In this document: one piece after another, positions 34,510 to 41,851 of the stretch
Numbering within the stretch: position 1 is the stretch's first letter
Layout: each line of letters begins with the position of its first letter
From: an uncultured Eisenbergiella sp.
GTDB taxonomy: Bacteria; Bacillota; Clostridia; Lachnospirales; Lachnospiraceae
Assembly: GCA_947598825.1 (NCBI GenBank)
Contig: CANQFM010000019.1
Span: 1 to 48,786 of the forward strand
DNA: 48,786 nucleotides
Direction of reading: 5' to 3'
Program-made: the position numbers and the translations under genes
Notes under the pieces: generated by a model
What the model was told of the DNA's origin: nothing
What the model saw: the letters and a program-made list of their open reading frames with translations, nothing else
The model's database searches: none

Positions 34510-35274
34510 TCAGACAAACAGATCGATCCCCACCAAAAGCTTTCCCTTGCGGGTGGTATGCTTTTCCCCCTGGAACAAAAATTTGCCAAATCCCCGGACA
34601 GACACCGTCTCCCCGGCCTTTAACAAATAACTGTTGTTTTCCAGCAGCCTGCCGCCCACATATACCTTTTTTTGCCTGAAAAGCTCCAGGCTCTTGCTGC
34701 GGGACAGATTCCAGACCGCCGCGATCACGCTGTCGCAGCGCGCGGACGCCACGCTTTCCTCCCGATATGAAAGCTTCGGTTCCGGCATCTGTCCTGGATC
34801 GGTCACCAGACGGCAGCGCACGCTGCTGTGACGGACCCGTTCCAGATTTTCCACCAAAAAGGGCGCCATGGACTGGGTGCAGAACGCCCAGGCGGACTTT
34901 CCTTCCACAAAAATGTCCCCGATCGCGCTCCTGTCGATCCCCAGGTTTAAGATCGCACCCAAAAAATCCCGGTGCGAAAAGTCGTCCGCGAATTTCTCCG
35001 AAAGCGGCTCTATCCTGACGCAGGCGATGGGAAAAGGCTCTTCGTAGCCGATCTGCTCCGGGTCGCCAAACCGGGCCATCCGCCGTTGGGCATGCTGCGT
35101 TCCCCCGTACAATCGGCAGTCGCGGCGGTTCTGCCCCAGCGCCTCATACAGCGCGTTCTGTTCCGCCAGGGATAAAAAGCCAGTAAAAGTGAACAGGTTC
35201 TGTCTCCAGGACCTGTCCGCCAAATCGGAAAACCTGTGTTTTAACTGCTCTAATTCTTTCTCCGTCTCCGCCAT
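34510..35274 (-). CDS. ylmH: YlmH-like S4 domain RNA-binding protein
   Basis: In this 254-aa protein the first ~170 residues match the YlmH N-terminal region (HRFSDLADRSWRQNLFTFTGFLSLAEQN, GDPEQIGYEEPFPIACVRIEP, DDFSHRDFLGAILNLGIDRSAIGDI). An S4 RNA-binding domain follows at the C-terminus (SRSKSLELFRQKKVYVGGRLLENNSYLLKAGETVSVRGFGKF). In Bacillus YlmH is linked to rescue of stalled 50S subunits and lies by divIVA. Here it sits in a zinc gene cluster. The start at 35274 was chosen for the AGAGGA site; the 55-residue upstream extension is Arg- and Gly-rich and overlaps the neighbouring gene. Confidence 0.88.
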   Translation of the reverse strand: MAETEKELEQLKHRFSDLADRSWRQNLFTFTGFLSLAEQNALYEALGQNRRDCRLYGGTQHAQRRMARFGDPEQIGYEEPFPIACVRIEPLSEKFADDFSHRDFLGAILNLGIDRSAIGDIFVEGKSAWAFCTQSMAPFLVENLERVRHSSVRCRLVTDPGQMPEPKLSYREESVASARCDSVIAAVWNLSRSKSLELFRQKKVYVGGRLLENNSYLLKAGETVSVRGFGKFLFQGEKHTTRKGKLLVGIDLFV

Positions 35275-35309
35275 CCCGTATCCTCTTGCGGCGCCGTTAT
35301 AGCGCCTTT

Positions 35310-36239
35310 TTATGAGAAACTGATGACCGGTTCTTTGGGCTGTTTTGCCTTTGTCACCGAAACCGCGTGCAGCACCGGCCCCTCTCCGTCGTAATCGGCG
35401 AAGTATTCGCGCTTCACCACCGCGGTCACTTTCACCCAATCCTGTTCCTTATACAGGCCGATCTTGTCATACACGCACACATAGCCCAGGAAGGTCATAT
35501 CCTCCGCGCAGCAGGTCATGGCCATGCGTCCCGGCACGAAATACTCCTTCGGAAAACCGTTCGGCTTCATCACCATGGCCACAAATTGTACCGTCTTGCC
35601 CTCGTAGCGCTCTAGGTGATCCAGACAGTCCAGATACCAGATGCCATACCCCTGCTCGTCCAGCACGATGGGATCGCTGTTTAAGTCGTAGGGCAGATCT
35701 TCCTCAAAGATCTCGTCGATCTCCCCGTTCTTGTCTTCAAAAATAATGTCCGCAGACTGGTTTAGAGCCTTGACGTTGCGCTTGTATACGTTCAGCTCTT
35801 CGATGCCGTCGCATCGGTTGAAAATGATCATCTCCGACTTGCGGATCATATCCGAAACCAGGGATTTCATATTGGTAAAATACATGGGGAAGGTGGACGC
35901 GTCGATGGTCGTGATCTGCTGTTCCACCCGCCAGTGCCAGGGCAGCCGCAGATCCCGGAATTTCCACATCCCGTTGTATTCGATGATGATGCGTTCCGGC
36001 CGATGCTTCTTCTCCAGAGCCGTCATCCGTTCCACCGTAAGGTCCTGCTCGTTCTCAATGACCTCCACCACCGTATTGCTGTGCTTTAGGATGGCCGGAT
36101 CGTATTCGATCTCCCCCTCCTCACATAGCAGCAGTAGCGTCCTGCCGGAGATCTGAAAATAGGGCTGATCCAGCGTAAAACTGATAAATTCCGTCTTGCC
36201 GCTGTCCAGAAAACCATTGATGATATATACCGGTTTCAT
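35310..36239 (-). CDS. CobW-type GTPase with DUF1980/TIGR03943-like C-terminal domain
   Basis: In this 309-aa protein the N-terminus is a G3E GTPase (P-loop GFLDSGKTEF at about 9-18; IIIEYNGMW replaces the usual switch; FNRCDGIEELN is the NKxD-like site). The CobW metal motif CxCC is absent: CEEGEIEYD stands near that region. From about residue 195 a beta-rich domain of the TIGR03943/DUF1980 type follows (DLPYDLNSDPIVLDEQGYGIWYLDCLDHLERYEGKTVQF and EYFVPGRMAMTCCAEDMTFLGYVC). Such pairs are common in zinc-starvation regulons, where they are thought to deliver or handle metal. The start at 36239 leaves a proper gap to AAGGTAGG. It lies 14 nt after the His-rich CobW gene. Confidence 0.85.
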   Translation of the reverse strand: MKPVYIINGFLDSGKTEFISFTLDQPYFQISGRTLLLLCEEGEIEYDPAILKHSNTVVEVIENEQDLTVERMTALEKKHRPERIIIEYNGMWKFRDLRLPWHWRVEQQITTIDASTFPMYFTNMKSLVSDMIRKSEMIIFNRCDGIEELNVYKRNVKALNQSADIIFEDKNGEIDEIFEEDLPYDLNSDPIVLDEQGYGIWYLDCLDHLERYEGKTVQFVAMVMKPNGFPKEYFVPGRMAMTCCAEDMTFLGYVCVYDKIGLYKEQDWVKVTAVVKREYFADYDGEGPVLHAVSVTKAKQPKEPVISFS

Positions 36240-36253
36240 ATGCATCCTACCTT

Positions 36254-37399
36254 TTATGCGCCAACCTTTCCGAACAATTCCTGCAGCGCCTTTTCCTTCA
36301 GTCCGGATCCGATCACGCAGATCTTGCCCGTCACATCCGGCTTGCCGGCGCGTATATCAATCTCGCCCGGCACATAGTCAAAATAGATCCAGGCTCCGTC
36401 CCGATCCGGCACCATGCCCTTGGCCCGCAGCACGGCGCCATAGGTCTCTTCCTCCTCCAGCGCCTTTAAGCAGCCCTCGATCTGCTCCCGGGTATAGACA
36501 GCGGGCGTCTCCATGCCAAAGCTGTCGAAGATCTCATCGGCGTGATGGTGGTGGTGATGCTCCCCGTGATGATGGTGGCCCTCTTCTTCATGCTCATGGT
36601 GATGGTGGCCTTCTTCTTCCTCATGCTCATGGTGATGATGATGGTGGCCCTCTTCCTCATCCTCTTCGTCATGATCGTGATGATGATGGTGGTCATGCTC
36701 CTCCTCATCCTCTTCGTCGTGATCGTGATGATGGTGGTGGTCATGCTCCTCCTCGTCATCATGCATGGCCCTGACCTGCTCCATCAGTTCCGCTTCCAGA
36801 TCCTTCGCCCCTTCAATGGTGGCAAGCACGTCCTTACCGTCCAACTGCGCCAGAGGCGTGGTGATGATGGTCGCCCTGGGATTGTGCTGGCGGATCAGTT
36901 CCACCGCCTGCTCGATCTTCTCCTGAGAGGCCACATCCGTGCGGCTTAAAAGGATCGTCCCGGCATGGGCGATCTGATTGACGAAAAATTCTCCGAAATT
37001 TTTCAGATAAACCTTACATTTGGAAGCGTCCACGACGGCCACCGCGCTGTTTAACTCCACGTCGGTACCCAGCCCCGCGTTCTGCACGGCCTTCATCACA
37101 TCGGAAAGCTTCCCGACGCCGGAGGGCTCGATCAGGATGCGCTCAGGGTGATAGGTCGCAAGCACTTCCTTGAGCGAAGTCCCAAAATCCCCTACCAGAG
37201 AGCAGCAGATACAGCCAGAATTCATCTCCTTGATCTCAATGCCGGAATCCTTTAAAAATCCGCCGTCGATACCAATCTCCCCAAATTCGTTCTCGATCAG
37301 CACCACCTGGCTGCCCGCCAGCGCTTCTTTGAGCAGCTTGCTGATCAGCGTCGTCTTGCCCGCGCCCAGAAACCCGGACACGATATCTATTTTTGTCAT
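36254..37399 (-). CDS. His-rich CobW/G3E family zinc GTPase (metallochaperone)
   Basis: This 381-aa G3E GTPase has P-loop GFLGAGKTT at about 9-17, the metal motif GCICC (GCICCSL at about 62-68), IIEPSGVG, SRTDVAS and a CobW C-terminal domain (GAVLRAKGMVPDRDGAWIYFDYVPGEID). Between residues ~215 and 290 is a long run of His, Asp and Glu repeats, likely a zinc buffer. Relatives such as ZNG1 and ZagA transfer zinc to client enzymes. The start at 37399 lies 9 nt after GGAGG; a TTG at 37408 has no spacing. It is first in the zinc cluster, behind a promoter with a palindrome. Confidence 0.92.
   Translation of the reverse strand: MTKIDIVSGFLGAGKTTLISKLLKEALAGSQVVLIENEFGEIGIDGGFLKDSGIEIKEMNSGCICCSLVGDFGTSLKEVLATYHPERILIEPSGVGKLSDVMKAVQNAGLGTDVELNSAVAVVDASKCKVYLKNFGEFFVNQIAHAGTILLSRTDVASQEKIEQAVELIRQHNPRATIITTPLAQLDGKDVLATIEGAKDLEAELMEQVRAMHDDEEEHDHHHHHDHDEEDEEEHDHHHHHDHDEEDEEEGHHHHHHEHEEEEGHHHHEHEEEGHHHHGEHHHHHHADEIFDSFGMETPAVYTREQIEGCLKALEEEETYGAVLRAKGMVPDRDGAWIYFDYVPGEIDIRAGKPDVTGKICVIGSGLKEKALQELFGKVGA
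36541..36765. repeat. His/Asp/Glu-coding imperfect tandem repeats in the CobW gene
   Basis: The stretch encodes two 16-residue units (HDHHHHHDHDEEDEEE) followed by shorter diverged units (HHHHHHEHEEEEG, HHHHEHEEEG, HHHHGEHHHHHHA). The first two units are near-identical at the DNA level, so the repeat number may vary by slippage between strains. Confidence 0.85.
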
Positions 37400-37469
37400 G
37401 TAGCTCAACCTCCGTTCCCTTTGCAGATCGTTTCTTCAAACGGCCCTTTCGCCGTCTGGTCATCATATT

Positions 37470-37498
37470 ATTGTGCGCTAAATTCAGCGAAAAGTCAA
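37470..37498 (-). promoter_or_regulatory. Promoter of the zinc cluster
   Basis: TTGACT (37493-37498), a 17-bp spacer and CACAAT (37470-37475) on the minus strand, 70 nt before the CobW start codon. The -10 is weak, which would fit a regulated promoter. Confidence 0.6.
37476..37489. promoter_or_regulatory. Palindromic candidate operator (possible Zur box)
   Basis: CGCTAAATTCAGCG is a 14-bp near-perfect palindrome (one mismatched symmetric pair) that sits within the 17-bp promoter spacer. Its AT-centred, GC-ended form resembles Fur/Zur boxes, which fits the zinc genes behind it. The regulator is inferred. Confidence 0.5.
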
Positions 37499-37547
37499 CC
37501 TGGGAGCCTCAATTTTTGAGAAAATTATCGGCGTTTTGGCAATAGAG

Positions 37548-37592
37548 CAAAAGACGGACCGGCGGGTCCCTCCTCGGAACGCCGCCGGTCCG
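37548..37592 (-). terminator. Terminator of RNase P RNA
   Basis: A perfect 11-bp stem CGGACCGGCGG/CCGCCGGTCCG (37555-37565 with 37582-37592) is followed on the minus strand by TCTTTT. It lies directly after the 3' end of the rnpB gene. Confidence 0.88.
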
Positions 37593-37594
37593 TC

Positions 37595-37966
37595 CGGTCG
37601 TAAGCAAAACGATAAGCCGGGTTATGTCTTGAATGGTCATCTATCTAGCCCTGCCGTTGCCGGCAGGGTCAAGCGACCCACCTGAGAGCAGGCCGGGCCG
37701 GCCTGTTGCTCTCGTTTCGGTCTTGCTTCGGATGGGGTTTACATGTGCCCCGCCCGTTGCCGGGCGGGCGGTAGTCTCTTACGCTGCCCTTCCACCCTTA
37801 CCAGGCTGTGCCTGGCGGTTCATTTCTGTTGCACTATCCTTGGAGTCGCCTCCACCGGACGTTATCCGGCATCCTGCCCTGTGAAGCCCGGACTTTCCTC
37901 ACCTGTCCCCTTTCGGGCGCCGTGCGTACGGCTGACAGCCGCGACCATTTATCTTACTTACGCCTC
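37595..37966 (-). ncRNA. rnpB: RNase P RNA, bacterial type A
   Basis: The minus strand contains the universal P4 core GAGGAAAGTCCGGGCTTC near the 5' end and the matching AACCCGGCTTAT segment near the 3' end. The terminal P1 helix can be traced: GGCGTAAG (37957-37964) pairs with CTTACGACC (37596-37604) with one bulge. Length is about 370 nt, normal for the type A ribozyme that trims tRNA 5' leaders. Exact ends are approximate. It has its own promoter and a strong terminator. Confidence 0.95.
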
Positions 37967-37971
37967 TATGA

Positions 37972-38148
37972 TCAGATAATAAACCATATCCCCAACAGGA
38001 TCAAAATGACGCCGCAGATCCGAATGGCTTTGGGCGATTCCACCTTCACCAGATTCATGGAAGAAAGATACTGCAACGTCTTTTTCGGGGCAACGGCCAT
38101 CGGGATCCCCAAAACCAGCAGGACGGTCCCCCAGATCACTTCCAACAT
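37972..38148 (-). CDS. 58-aa small membrane protein
   Basis: An unlisted short gene encodes a protein that begins MLEVIWGTVLLVLGIPMAVA and ends CGVILILLGIWFII, with a polar middle (PKKTLQYLSSMNLVKVE). Two membrane spans flank a basic loop, similar in layout to DUF2065/YjeT-type proteins, though I cannot confirm the family. AAAGGA lies just before the ATG. It begins 27 nt after the nucleoside kinase stop codon and is probably cotranscribed with it. Its 3' end contains the promoter of rnpB. Function is unknown. Confidence 0.7.
   Translation of the reverse strand: MLEVIWGTVLLVLGIPMAVAPKKTLQYLSSMNLVKVESPKAIRICGVILILLGIWFII
37976..38004 (-). promoter_or_regulatory. Promoter of rnpB, inside the small membrane protein gene
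   Basis: TTGATC (37999-38004), a 17-bp spacer and TATTAT (37976-37981) on the minus strand; the expected start of transcription is at about 37967, matching the 5' P1 strand of the RNA. Confidence 0.65.
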
Positions 38149-38175
38149 TTCCTTTATCCTCCGTAAATTCCAGGT

Positions 38176-39828
38176 CTATACGCGGAAGCAGCTTCCGCCC
38201 ACAAACTCCCGCACAATGGAATTGTTGGGCATATCTTCGCTGGATACGCCCAGAAAATATTCCAGGAACTTCAACAGACGCTTCGCCTCAAAATACTCGG
38301 CGTCCTCCTTTTTGATGCTGTAAAGCAGCGGCTGCGCATAAATCTTGAGTACGCTCAGCTCATAGATCAACACGGAATTGAACATAGCGTCGGCGCTTTC
38401 CTGATAGGGGAAAATATATTCCTCTTCCCCCCTGCGCACGGAGGGCCATTGGGCGATGGTCTGTTTTGCGCTGATCCCTCTCGTCCTGGCGTCCCGCACC
38501 ATCCGCCGCAGCAGCCGCCCGTCGGTGGTCGGGATCCGGTTGTGTTCGTCCACGTTGAGGCTGGTGAGGGCGCTGATATAAATTTTATATTTGCTTTCCA
38601 GCGGGAGCGCATAGGACATCCTGTCGTTCAGCCCGTGAATCCCCTCGATGACCAGAATATCGTCCTGCTTCAACGTCAGCATATCGCCGTTGTATTCCCG
38701 CCGTCCGGTCTTGAAATTATAGGTGGGCATGGACACCGTTTTTCCGGCCAATAGATCGCACATATCCCGGTTGAACTGTTCCACGTCGATGGCTTCCAGA
38801 CATTCAAAATTATACTGTCCGTTCTCATCCCTGGGCGTATTGTCCCGATCCACGAAGTAATTGTCGATGGCGATGGGATACGGCTGCAGCCCGTGGGTCT
38901 TTAACTGCACGGACAGCCGATGGGAAAACGTGGTCTTGCCGGAAGACGAAGGCCCTGCGATCATGACGAACTTCACATGGCCCCGGGATGCGATATCCGA
39001 AGCGATGGCGCCGATGCGGCTTTCCTGCATGGCCTCCTGCACCAGGATCAGCTCCGCCAGATCCCCGCCGCAGATCTTATCGTTCAGATCGCCCACGGTA
39101 TCGATCCCGATGCGCTCCCCCCAGCGGGTGGATTCCAGCAGCGTATGAAACAAATGCTCCCTCTCTTCAAAGGCGGGCACCTTTTCCGGTTCCCGGGCCG
39201 AGGGCAGCATCAGCAGCAGCCCTTCGCGGTAAGGCAGCAGATCGAACTGCGTCAGATAGCTTGTATCCGGCACCATGTATCCATAGTTATAATCATAGTA
39301 ACCGTCCAGACAATAGACGTTGATATAGGAACCCCGGCGGTACTTAAAAAGCTGCACCTTATCCATCATCCCCTGGGAAGCGAACAGCTCGATGGCCTCC
39401 TCCGTAGGCCAGGCGGTCTTGGTAAAAGGAAGCGCCTGCCCTACAAGCTCTTCCATTCTCTTTTTAACCGCATCCAAAAAAGGCGCATCGATGGTCAGGC
39501 TGCCCCGCGGCGAACAGTACAACCCCTGCCCGATGGAAAATTCCACCTTCATCATGCCTTTCCAGGGCGCGCCGGCCACATCGGCCGCCGCTTTCATCAA
39601 AAGCATGATGGCGCTGCGTTCATAGGTATCATGCCCGATCTTATCGTGTACCGTCAGGAAAGAAACAGCGGCCCCGTCCTTCGCCCTGCGAAACAGTTCC
39701 TTTATTTTCCCGTCCGCTACGGCCAGCACGATCCTGTGGGCATAGTCCTTTTGAACCTCACCGGCGACCTGTCCGTAGGTCGGTGCGTTTTCATAGACGC
39801 ATTTTTTACCGTCTACAAATATCTTCAT
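38176..39828 (-). CDS. Nucleoside kinase (uridine kinase-like, with TGS and threonyl-tRNA synthetase-like domains)
   Basis: In this 550-aa protein the N-terminal ~65 residues are a TGS-like domain and about 70-230 resembles the threonyl/alanyl-tRNA synthetase second additional domain. From about 285 a P-loop kinase of the uridine kinase/phosphoribulokinase family follows: Walker A GPSSSGKTT, IAIDNYFVDRDNTPRDENG, FNFKTGRREYNG-type lid and LVIEGIHGLND. It probably phosphorylates a nucleoside for salvage. This fusion is widespread in Firmicutes. AGGAGGGG precedes the start. It lies 12 nt after trmK at the end of the rpoD operon. Confidence 0.9.
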   Translation of the reverse strand: MKIFVDGKKCVYENAPTYGQVAGEVQKDYAHRIVLAVADGKIKELFRRAKDGAAVSFLTVHDKIGHDTYERSAIMLLMKAAADVAGAPWKGMMKVEFSIGQGLYCSPRGSLTIDAPFLDAVKKRMEELVGQALPFTKTAWPTEEAIELFASQGMMDKVQLFKYRRGSYINVYCLDGYYDYNYGYMVPDTSYLTQFDLLPYREGLLLMLPSAREPEKVPAFEEREHLFHTLLESTRWGERIGIDTVGDLNDKICGGDLAELILVQEAMQESRIGAIASDIASRGHVKFVMIAGPSSSGKTTFSHRLSVQLKTHGLQPYPIAIDNYFVDRDNTPRDENGQYNFECLEAIDVEQFNRDMCDLLAGKTVSMPTYNFKTGRREYNGDMLTLKQDDILVIEGIHGLNDRMSYALPLESKYKIYISALTSLNVDEHNRIPTTDGRLLRRMVRDARTRGISAKQTIAQWPSVRRGEEEYIFPYQESADAMFNSVLIYELSVLKIYAQPLLYSIKKEDAEYFEAKRLLKFLEYFLGVSSEDMPNNSIVREFVGGSCFRV

Positions 39829-39840
39829 CCGTCCCCTCCT

Positions 39841-40704
39841 TTATTTTGCCGTCCCTTCCTCCGCTGCAAAATCCTGCAAAAAGCAACGCACCTTTTTGGC
39901 GAGTTCCCCTTCCTGCAAAAGCTGGCGCTGCCTCTGCCAAAGGCGTTCTTTTCCTCCCCCATCCCGGGCTGCCCTGCATGCGCCGGTAAGCTGTCCAGTC
40001 AATGCAGCGTTCTTTTCTATCGTATGCTCCAAAAAGGCGGAAAAGACCGGCGGCCTGTTCCATAGCAGCTGCGGCCCGAAATGCGTCAGGGCGTCCTTTT
40101 TTTCTGCGGGCGTAAACCCTTGCGCCTCCATCCCCTCAAGCAGTCTTTCCTGCCGTTTTGCGGCACGCCCTACCAGGGGGCGGATCGCTTCGCCCTCCTC
40201 CTCTACATGGGCCGCCTGTATGACGGGATAGAACTTTCCGTCCTCAAATACCATATCCTCCGCTGTGATCGCAAAGCCATGTTCCATCAGCCAGCCTCGG
40301 ACCAGCCATACCTCGGACTGGGGCTCCAGGATCAGCCACTTTAAGGCCGCCGTTTTGTCCGGGTGATCGGACAGGATCCTGACGATCAGCCTGCCTCCCA
40401 TCCCTGCGGCGATCATGGCCTGCGCGCCGCCGTTTCCCACCGGCACCCGCATAAGGCCATCCGAAAGCACCGGCGTGATCCTGTCCTCAAACCCCGCCAG
40501 CGCGATATGTTCCCTGGCGCGCTCCAGGGGGCCCATCCGCACGTCGGCTGCATAAACATGGGGGCAAATGCCATGAGAAACCAGATAGAGCGGCACATAA
40601 CCGTGATCGCAGCCGATATCGGCCGCGATATAACCGGCGGGCACCAGGCCGGCTACCGCCAGCATCCGCGCCGAAAGCGCCGCCGTTTTCCCCTGCGCCG
40701 TCAA
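39841..40704 (-). CDS. trmK: tRNA (adenine(22)-N(1))-methyltransferase
   Basis: This 287-aa SAM-dependent methyltransferase modifies A22 in the D-loop of some tRNAs. Signs are [23 protein letters not shown] (SAM motif I), [22 protein letters not shown] and [15 protein letters not shown], as in TrmK. The C-terminal part (from about 160) is helical coiled coil, as in the family. The start is a TTG whose last bases overlap the rpoD stop codon (TTGA); its ribosome site AAGGA lies inside the rpoD end. This indicates translational coupling with rpoD, a pairing common in Firmicutes. Confidence 0.92.
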   Translation of the reverse strand: MTAQGKTAALSARMLAVAGLVPAGYIAADIGCDHGYVPLYLVSHGICPHVYAADVRMGPLERAREHIALAGFEDRITPVLSDGLMRVPVGNGGAQAMIAAGMGGRLIVRILSDHPDKTAALKWLILEPQSEVWLVRGWLMEHGFAITAEDMVFEDGKFYPVIQAAHVEEEGEAIRPLVGRAAKRQERLLEGMEAQGFTPAEKKDALTHFGPQLLWNRPPVFSAFLEHTIEKNAALTGQLTGACRAARDGGGKERLWQRQRQLLQEGELAKKVRCFLQDFAAEEGTAK

Positions 40705-41810
40705 TCCAGATAGTCCTTCAGTTTCCTGCTGCGGCTGGGATGGCGGAGCTTGCGCAGCGCTTTCGCTTCGATCTGACGGATGCGCTCACGGGTGACGGAG
40801 AACTCCTTCCCCACCTCTTCCAGCGTCCTGGCCCTGCCGTCATCCAGGCCGAAACGCAGGCGCAGCACCTTCTGTTCCCGTTCGGTCAGCGTGCCCAGCA
40901 CCTCTACCAACTGTTCCTTTAAGAGCGTAAACGCCGCCGCGTCCGCCGGCACCGGCACGTTGTCATCCTGAATGAAGTCTCCCAGATGGCTGTCTTCTTC
41001 CTCGCCGATAGGCGTCTCCAAAGAAACCGGCTCCTGGGAGATCTTCAGGATCTCCCGCACCCGGTCCACCGGCATCTTCATCTCCTCCGCGATCTCCTCC
41101 GGAGTGGGTTCACGCCCCAGCTCCTGCAGCAGTTGGCGGCTGACGCGGATCAGCTTGTTGATGGTTTCTACCATATGCACCGGAATGCGGATCGTCCTGG
41201 CCTGATCCGCAATGGCCCTGGTAATGGCCTGTCGGATCCACCAGGTCGCATAGGTGGAAAACTTGTATCCTTTGCGATAATCAAATTTCTCCACCGCTTT
41301 GATCAGCCCCAGATTGCCCTCCTGGATCAGATCCAAAAACAGCATGCCGCGTCCCACATACCGCTTGGCAATGCTGACCACCAGGCGCAGGTTGGCTTCG
41401 GCGAGGCGTTTTTTGGCGTCCTCATCCCCCATCTCCATCCGCTTGGCCAGTTCGATCTCCTCCTCGGCGGAAAGCAGCGGCACCTTGCCGATCTCCTTTA
41501 AATACATGCGGACCGGATCTTCGATGCTGATGCCATCCGGAATGGACAAATCCAGGTTCTCGACATCCATTTCCTCCTCCGTCATGAGGATCTCCTCATC
41601 GGGGATGTCGTCGTCCTCCGTGATGCGCAGCACATCGATATTATTCTTTTCCAGCGTATCCAGGATCTCGTCGAACTGCTCCTCCTCCAGATGCAGATCG
41701 GCAAAATAGTCGCTGATCTCCTGGTATTCCAGCACGTTCTTTTTCTTCCTGGCCAGAACCAGGAGCCCCTTTAACTTCTCCTCGAACTTCGCTCTTGTGT
41801 TTTCGTCCAT
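40701..41810 (-). CDS. rpoD: RNA polymerase primary sigma factor (RpoD/SigA)
   Basis: This 369-aa housekeeping sigma factor has region 1.1 at the N-terminus (acidic), 1.2 with [28 protein letters not shown], 2.1-2.4 with [63 protein letters not shown], region 3 with [13 protein letters not shown], and 4.2 with [20 protein letters not shown]. It directs transcription from TTGACA/TATAAT promoters like those seen across this window. It follows dnaG after 41 nt, the usual macromolecular-synthesis order. Confidence 0.98.
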   Translation of the reverse strand: MDENTRAKFEEKLKGLLVLARKKKNVLEYQEISDYFADLHLEEEQFDEILDTLEKNNIDVLRITEDDDIPDEEILMTEEEMDVENLDLSIPDGISIEDPVRMYLKEIGKVPLLSAEEEIELAKRMEMGDEDAKKRLAEANLRLVVSIAKRYVGRGMLFLDLIQEGNLGLIKAVEKFDYRKGYKFSTYATWWIRQAITRAIADQARTIRIPVHMVETINKLIRVSRQLLQELGREPTPEEIAEEMKMPVDRVREILKISQEPVSLETPIGEEEDSHLGDFIQDDNVPVPADAAAFTLLKEQLVEVLGTLTEREQKVLRLRFGLDDGRARTLEEVGKEFSVTRERIRQIEAKALRKLRHPSRSRKLKDYLD

Positions 41811-41851
41811 GTCCGTTTACATCCTTCCTGTGTCTGTTTCTATTGTTAACG

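Noticed and set aside
36541-36949. Plus-strand membrane-like frames rich in Val, Met and Leu
   Set aside because: They are the reverse reading of the His/Asp/Glu repeat in the CobW gene and only mimic membrane segments.
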